Source: W2P13-069 sp051876105 (lineage in GTDB: Bacteria; Actinomycetota; Coriobacteriia; Coriobacteriales; QAMH01). From it: 9,234 nucleotides of DNA. The notes below the pieces were generated by a model. That model did no database searches. It had not been told where the DNA came from and was given only the letters and a program-made list of their open reading frames with translations. The DNA lies in NCBI GenBank assembly GCA_051876105.1, contig JBJEHN010000029.1, positions 1 through 9,234 on the forward strand, read 5' to 3'. Positions 5,762 to 9,234 of the stretch are shown piece by piece. Both the position numbers and the translations under genes were made by a program. How positions within the stretch are numbered: the first letter of the stretch is position 1; every line of letters begins with the position of its first letter.

Positions 5762-5770
5762 TGGTATTAC
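5762..5770 (+). promoter_or_regulatory. Candidate extended -10 promoter of the importer operon
   Basis: TGG-TATTAC forms an extended -10 (TG at 5762-5763, TATTAC at 5765-5770), like the TGC-TATACT before ATPase B. TTGATT (5735-5740) is too far for a standard -35. Transcription would start near 5777, about 34 nt before the ATG at 5811. Confidence 0.35.
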
Positions 5771-5810
5771 GTCAAGAATAGACTTTGCTTGAAAGAGAAC
5801 TTGAGGAGCC

Positions 5811-6989
5811 ATGCCCCTTAGGCGCGCAACACACACAGAAGCTCTGCCCAGCGGCAACCGCCCGCTCTCGCGCCGTGCGTTCATGGCTTGGGCAGGCACC
5901 GCGCTTTCTGCGCTCTCTGCTGCTGCACTGGGCCTTGCAGGTTGCGGCGGCTCTGGTGGCGCTGCCGGCTCCGGTGCCGCTCAAGCCAATCAAACGGTCA
6001 CCGACTGCGTTGGCCGCCAGGTCACCATCCCCGCAAACCCTGCCCGCATCAGCGGGCTGGACTCCTTCACAGGCGAGCTCATGGTCATGATCGGCGCCGG
6101 CCCACAGCTGGTGGGCGTACCCATGGGCGTGGCAAGCGACGAGCTGCTCCTGGAGCTCTATCCGCAGCTCAAGGACGTGCCCGCCCCCATGAGCAACGGC
6201 GCCGTCAACATGGAGGAGCTCATGGCCTCCAACCCGGACGTGGTGATCGTCAAGCGCGAGACCTACGAGGCTGATGGCCAGGCCCAGCAGCTCGATGCAA
6301 GCGGCGTGCCCTATGTGGTTGTCGGCTATGTGAACATGGGCGAGCAGATCGCCATGATGCGCCTGGTGGGCCAGGTGTGCGGCGGCCAGGCACAGGAGCG
6401 CGCGGAGGGCCTCGCCGAGCTCTACGAGAGCACCATCGAGGAGTGCGCCCGCCGCACGGAGGACCTGCCCAGCAGCGAGCGCGTGCGCGTCTACCACGCC
6501 ATCAACGCCCTCACCATGACAGACGGCGCAACCAGCGTGGGCGCGGACTGGATAGCCGCGGCGGGCTGCATCGACGTGAGCACGGAGCACCCGGAGCTTG
6601 CCACCACCACCGACTACACCACCACGCTCGAGCAGATCTTCGAGTGGGACCCGGACGTCTTCATCTGCAACAGCGCGGACACCTCTGACTACCTGCTTTC
6701 CAAGGACAGCTGCGCGGGCCTGCGCGCCGTGCAAGCCGGCCGGGTCTACACCATCCCCGTGGGCGCCACCCGCTGGGGCCAGCGCGGCAGCGTGGAGACC
6801 TGGCTCGCCATGCTGTGGCTGGGCGTCACGGTCTACCCGGAGCTCTACAAGGACTTCAACCTACAGGACTACGTAACCGCCTATTACCGCGACTACCTGG
6901 GCATCGAGGTCGACAACGAGCTCTACCAGATGATGCTCTCCGGCCGGGGCTTGCGCAAAGCCAGCACGGACTCCGCCAACCAGAAGTAA
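5811..6989 (+). CDS. FecB/BtuF-type ABC substrate-binding lipoprotein with Tat signal
   Basis: This 392-residue protein is the extracellular binding component of the importer encoded with the next two genes. The N-terminus has a twin-arginine motif SRRAFM (20-25), a hydrophobic stretch, and a lipobox LAGC with Cys 45. It is therefore probably exported folded by Tat and lipid-anchored. A Gly/Ser/Ala linker follows. The mature part starts VTDCVGRQVTIP and has the class III binding-protein features: GLDSFTGELMVMIGAG, NPDVVIVK, a HAINALTMTDGATSVGADW segment from about 229, and EWDPDVFICN near 276. The C-terminus (YPELYKDF, YYRDYLGI, MLSGRGLR) is typical of the periplasmic-binding-protein-2/FecB group. 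The start is ATG 5811 behind GAGGAG (5803-5808); later starts would remove the Tat motif. The substrate is not readable from sequence: iron-siderophore, haem, corrinoid or oxyanion such as molybdate are all possible. Confidence 0.9.
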   Translation: MPLRRATHTEALPSGNRPLSRRAFMAWAGTALSALSAAALGLAGCGGSGGAAGSGAAQANQTVTDCVGRQVTIPANPARISGLDSFTGELMVMIGAGPQLVGVPMGVASDELLLELYPQLKDVPAPMSNGAVNMEELMASNPDVVIVKRETYEADGQAQQLDASGVPYVVVGYVNMGEQIAMMRLVGQVCGGQAQERAEGLAELYESTIEECARRTEDLPSSERVRVYHAINALTMTDGATSVGADWIAAAGCIDVSTEHPELATTTDYTTTLEQIFEWDPDVFICNSADTSDYLLSKDSCAGLRAVQAGRVYTIPVGATRWGQRGSVETWLAMLWLGVTVYPELYKDFNLQDYVTAYYRDYLGIEVDNELYQMMLSGRGLRKASTDSANQK

Positions 6990-7049
6990 GCGCCGCGCTC
7001 GCGCAACGGCCCGCAACGAACACGATCACACAGCGAGGGGAGGGGAGCC

Positions 7050-8168
7050 ATGCCGAAGCTGAACGACGAGAACCGCCAGCACCGCAGCACGCGCCAGCGC
7101 GTCCTCAGCGCCGGCGAGCTCAGCGCTCTCCCCCAAGACCACATCGCGCGCAACCGCGTGGCGCTCGCTGCCATGGCCGTGCTGCTGGCAGCGGTGGCCA
7201 TCTTCTCCATCTGCTTCGGCCGCTACACTATGCCGCTCGAGCAGGTGCTGGCCTCCCTCGGCGAGCTCGCAGCACGCATCGCGGAAGGCGGCGCCTTGCG
7301 CTTCGAGGACGCGGCGACCTCCGTGGTCGTCAACCTGCGCCTGCCGCGCATCATCGCCGCCGTGCTCGTGGGGGCGGCGCTCGCCAGCGCGGGCGCCAGC
7401 TACCAGGGCGTCTTCTGCAACCCCATGGTCTCGAGCGACATCCTGGGCGCCAGCGCGGGCGCCGGCTTTGGGGCCTCGCTCGCCATCCTCATGGGCGCGC
7501 CCGGCATCGCCATCCAGCTCGCGGCCTTCTGCGGCGGCATGCTCGCCGTGGGGCTCACCTACCTCATAGGCAACGCCGTCGGCGGCCGCAGCACGGCCAC
7601 GCTCTCGCTCATCCTAGCGGGCATGGTCATCCAGGCGCTCTTCCAGGCTTTCATCGGCTGCGCCAAGTACCTCGCAGACCCGTACTCCCAGCTGCCGGAG
7701 ATCACCTTCTGGCTCATGGGCTCCCTGGCCACCACCAACTTCGACGACATCCTCCTCATCATGCTCCCGCTGCTCGTGGGGCTGGGGGTGCTGATCGCGC
7801 TGCGCTGGCGCATCAACGTGCTCTCTCTGGGCGAGGAGGAGGCTTCCGCCCTAGGCATCGACACGCGCCGCCTGCGCCTGGTGATCATCGTGTGCGCAAC
7901 GCTGGTCACTGGCTCGGCCGTGAGCGTGGCCGGCCAGGTGGGGTGGATCGGCCTGGTGGTGCCGCACCTGGCGCGCATGATCGTGGGCCCCAACTACCGC
8001 CACCTGCTGCCCGCGTCGCTGCTCATGGGCGGCAGCTTCCTGCTCATCGTGGATGACGTGGCCCGCACGGTCATGCAGGCGGAGATCCCGCTGGGCATCC
8101 TCACCGCCGTCATCGGCGCGCCGCTCTTCGTGTTCCTGCTCCTGAAGGGGAGGAGGGGATGGTCGTGA
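7050..8168 (+). CDS. FecCD-family ABC importer permease
   Basis: This 372-residue integral membrane protein is the homodimeric channel of a type II (BtuC/FecCD) importer. A hydrophilic N-terminus of about 36 residues precedes the first membrane helix (about 37-57). The hallmark LRLPRII...GAALASAGASYQG...NP-x-V-x-SDILGASAG block spans 96-137. The C-terminal part has GEEEASALGI, the coupling region next to the ATPase, then GQVGWIGLVVPHLARM, RHLLPASLLMG, and EIPLGILTAVIGAPLFVFLL. Several further hydrophobic helices fit the usual ten. The start is ATG 7050 after a long purine run with GAGGGGAGGGGAG (7035-7047). It follows the binding-protein gene by 60 nt without a terminator and overlaps the ATPase gene by 10 nt, so the three genes form one operon. 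Specificity cannot be assigned from sequence. Confidence 0.93.
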   Translation: MPKLNDENRQHRSTRQRVLSAGELSALPQDHIARNRVALAAMAVLLAAVAIFSICFGRYTMPLEQVLASLGELAARIAEGGALRFEDAATSVVVNLRLPRIIAAVLVGAALASAGASYQGVFCNPMVSSDILGASAGAGFGASLAILMGAPGIAIQLAAFCGGMLAVGLTYLIGNAVGGRSTATLSLILAGMVIQALFQAFIGCAKYLADPYSQLPEITFWLMGSLATTNFDDILLIMLPLLVGLGVLIALRWRINVLSLGEEEASALGIDTRRLRLVIIVCATLVTGSAVSVAGQVGWIGLVVPHLARMIVGPNYRHLLPASLLMGGSFLLIVDDVARTVMQAEIPLGILTAVIGAPLFVFLLLKGRRGWS

Positions 8169-9007
8169 CGTACGCGCTCGAAGTCAGCGACCTCAGCTGC
8201 GGCTACAACAACACGCCCGTGGTCGAGGGCCTGAGCTTCTGCATCCCCGCGGGCCAAGTGTGCTGCCTGCTGGGTGCCAACGGCATCGGCAAGACCACGG
8301 TCTTCAAGACCATCATGGGCTCGCTGCCGGCGCTGGGCGGGCAGGTGCTCGTGGGCGGCCAGAGCACGGCGAGCATGAGCCGCGCCAAGCTCGCACGCAA
8401 GATCGGTTACGTGCCCCAGGCACACACGCCGCCCTTCCCCTACACCGTGGCAGACGTGGTGGAGATGGGCCGCAGCGCCCACGTGCCACTGGCCGGCGTC
8501 CCCAGCGCGCGGGACCGGCAGCTCGCCATGGAGGCGCTCAACGCCCTGGGTATCGCGCATCTCTACAACCGCCCGTACACAGACATCTCCGGCGGCGAGC
8601 GCCAGATGGTCCTCATCGCCCGCGCGCTGGCGCAGCAGGCGCGCCTGCTCATCATGGACGAGCCCACCAGCAGCCTGGACTTTGGCAACCAAGCGCGCGT
8701 GCTGGCCTGCATCCGCCAGCTGGCCCAGGCAGGCCTCTCCATCCTCATGACCACGCACTACCCGGACCACGTCTTCCAGTGTGCGGACAGCGTGGTGATC
8801 ATCAAGGACCGCGCGGAGCATGTGGCGGGCCGCCCGCAGGACGTGCTCACGCCCCAGCTGCTGCAAGAGATCTACGGCATCCCCGCGGCGGTGGCGCAGG
8901 TGAGCGCCGGCGCGCGCACAGCCACGGTGGCGGTGCCGATAGAGGAGCCAGACCCCGCCCGCGCCAAGGCCATCGGCGAACTCATCCCGTGCGAGCAAGA
9001 CGTGTGA
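8159..9007 (+). CDS. FecE/BtuD-type ABC importer ATPase
   Basis: This 282-residue cytoplasmic ATPase powers the importer. Motifs in order: Walker A GANGIGKT (39-46, with Ile where Ser, Ala or Cys is common), Q-loop Gln 87 in GYVPQ, signature ISGGERQ (143-149), Walker B LLIMDE (163-168), D-loop SSLD (171-174), and H-loop His 200 in MTTHYPD. The spacing and the TVADVVEMGR segment after the Q-loop are typical of the iron-siderophore/cobalamin/haem subfamily. The C-terminal tail of about 50 residues after the EIYGI segment is longer than in minimal members. The start ATG 8159 lies inside the end of the permease gene (10-nt overlap), with GGGGAGGAGG (8147-8156) as the ribosome site, indicating translational coupling. 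An ATP-binding component of molybdate MolC-type systems would look the same. Confidence 0.94.
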   Translation: MVVTYALEVSDLSCGYNNTPVVEGLSFCIPAGQVCCLLGANGIGKTTVFKTIMGSLPALGGQVLVGGQSTASMSRAKLARKIGYVPQAHTPPFPYTVADVVEMGRSAHVPLAGVPSARDRQLAMEALNALGIAHLYNRPYTDISGGERQMVLIARALAQQARLLIMDEPTSSLDFGNQARVLACIRQLAQAGLSILMTTHYPDHVFQCADSVVIIKDRAEHVAGRPQDVLTPQLLQEIYGIPAAVAQVSAGARTATVAVPIEEPDPARAKAIGELIPCEQDV

Positions 9008-9021
9008 TATTCCCAGCAAAC

Positions 9022-9027
9022 TATAAT
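9022..9027 (+). promoter_or_regulatory. Perfect TATAAT -10 hexamer downstream of the importer operon
   Basis: TATAAT at 9022-9027 lies in an AT-rich patch directly after the ATPase stop codon. No good -35 is found at 16-18 nt; the 17-nt position reads GACGTG. If active, transcription would begin near 9034 and serve the gene at the window edge. Confidence 0.35.
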
Positions 9028-9067
9028 CGTGACCTGCAAAAACATACGCCACAAGGAGCAGCAGATG

Positions 9068-9180
9068 CCGCACCAAACCCAAGCCCAGCCCCCAACCCAG
9101 GCCCAGCCAGGGCACCGGCTCCAAACCAGCCCTCAGCCACAGCCCACACCCCAGCCAACGCCCAGCCAAACCACCGCCAC
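9068..9180 (+). other. C/A-rich, nearly T-free low-complexity stretch
   Basis: Only two T bases (9120, 9133) occur in 113 nt, and CCCAGCC recurs at 9084, 9102, 9150 and 9161. Two plus-strand frames stay open. One starts at ATG 9065, which has a good ribosome site AAGGAG (9053-9058, 6-nt gap), and gives a Pro/Gln/Thr-rich peptide running past the window end. The other is in frame with ATG 9193 and gives an Ala/Pro/Asn-rich stretch open back to GTG 9004. It could be a low-complexity N-terminal region of a gene, a translated leader, or a C-rich, unstructured Rho loading region after the operon. The window does not decide. Confidence 0.6.
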
Positions 9181-9192
9181 AGGGAGTACCGG

Positions 9193-9234
9193 ATGCAGCA
9201 ATCAGACGAAATCATCGAGCAAAACAGTCGAGGG
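9193..9234 (+). CDS. Start of a further gene, truncated by the window edge
   Basis: ATG 9193 is preceded by AGGGAG (9181-9186) with a 6-nt gap and begins MQQSDEIIEQNSRG, an ordinary-looking amphipathic protein start. Only 14 codons are visible, so I cannot name the product. The same frame is open upstream to GTG 9004, which overlaps the ATPase stop as GTGTGA, but that start has no convincing ribosome site. A competing start is ATG 9065 in another frame, which would make the gene Pro/Gln-rich. I slightly prefer 9193. Confidence 0.42.
   Translation, partial: MQQSDEIIEQNSRG

Larger units (their letters stand above)
5448..5810. other. Intergenic region between ATPase C and the importer operon
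   Basis: This 363-nt stretch contains no gene I can support. It holds a weak terminator-like palindrome (5489-5516), the GTCGAG cluster (5586-5641), stem-loops (5643-5749), a candidate extended -10 (5762-5770) and the GAGGAG ribosome site of the binding-protein gene (5803-5808). TTGACC at 5552-5557 is a possible -35, with only poor -10 candidates 16-17 nt downstream. An open frame on the plus strand (5531-5821) crosses the repeats and overlaps the next gene start, and looks spurious. Confidence 0.65.

Noticed and set aside
5643..5810. Cobalamin riboswitch before the importer operon
   Set aside because: The conserved core boxes I would expect are not present, although the region is rich in hairpins.
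5531..5821. 96-codon open frame on the plus strand with repeated Ser-Val-Glu
   Set aside because: The peptide repeat is simply the 9-bp GTCGAGTCT repeat in translation. The frame overlaps the start of the binding-protein gene and has a GTG start without a good ribosome site.
6815..8056. Long plus-strand open frame rich in Arg, His and Pro
   Set aside because: It overlaps the binding-protein and permease genes in another frame and has the composition of a GC-rich shadow.

Overview
The window is GC-rich DNA (AT-richer only in the intergenic regions) with purine-rich Shine-Dalgarno sites and tightly packed genes. A Tat-type lipoprotein signal, a ModD homologue and several AAA_14/DUF4143 ATPases together suggest an anaerobic, gut- or rumen-type actinobacterium of the class Coriobacteriia. 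This placement is inferred from gene content and base composition only. No rRNA, tRNA, transposase, integrase or CRISPR array is visible.

Layout. (1) 97-939, plus strand: modD, a quinolinate phosphoribosyltransferase homologue typical of molybdenum uptake loci. (2) 960-5447: an accessory block of three AAA_14/DUF4143 ATPase genes. ATPase A (minus, 960-2297) is convergent with modD. ATPase B (plus, 2700-3953) diverges from A across a 402-nt gap. ATPase C (plus, 4146-5447) follows B. A and C belong to one subfamily and keep a PD-(D/E)XK-like set of residues near the C-terminus. B is a different, more degenerate subfamily. (3) 5448-5810: a 363-nt gap with a dense GTCGAG cluster (palindrome plus 9-bp tandem repeat), a strong 11-bp stem-loop and a candidate extended -10 promoter. 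(4) 5811-9007: a three-gene ABC importer operon: Tat-exported substrate-binding lipoprotein, FecCD-type permease and FecE/BtuD-type ATPase. (5) 9008-9234: a perfect TATAAT, a C/A-rich nearly T-free stretch, and the probable start of another gene cut off by the window edge.

The most unusual signal is in the ATPase block. The 5' regions of the ATPases carry short repeat arrays whose sequence differs between genes but whose spacing is shared. In the A/B gap there are four copies of an 18-19-nt imperfect palindrome (type CTGCGACATGTTTTGCAG) at exactly 33-nt intervals, plus two diverged outliers. In front of ATPase C there are four copies of TGCAACAAACTGACA at intervals of 33, 18 and 33 nt. Cores are conserved while spacers are not, so the spacing looks selected. 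A reasonable hypothesis is that each ATPase, or a partner, recognises its own phased array at DNA or RNA level. The biological role of the ATPases is unknown.

The importer operon probably takes up a metal-containing or metal-chelate substrate (iron-siderophore, haem, corrinoid, or molybdate/tungstate as in MolBCA). The nearby modD makes the molybdenum option worth testing, but the ATPase block lies between them and the sequence does not decide the substrate.
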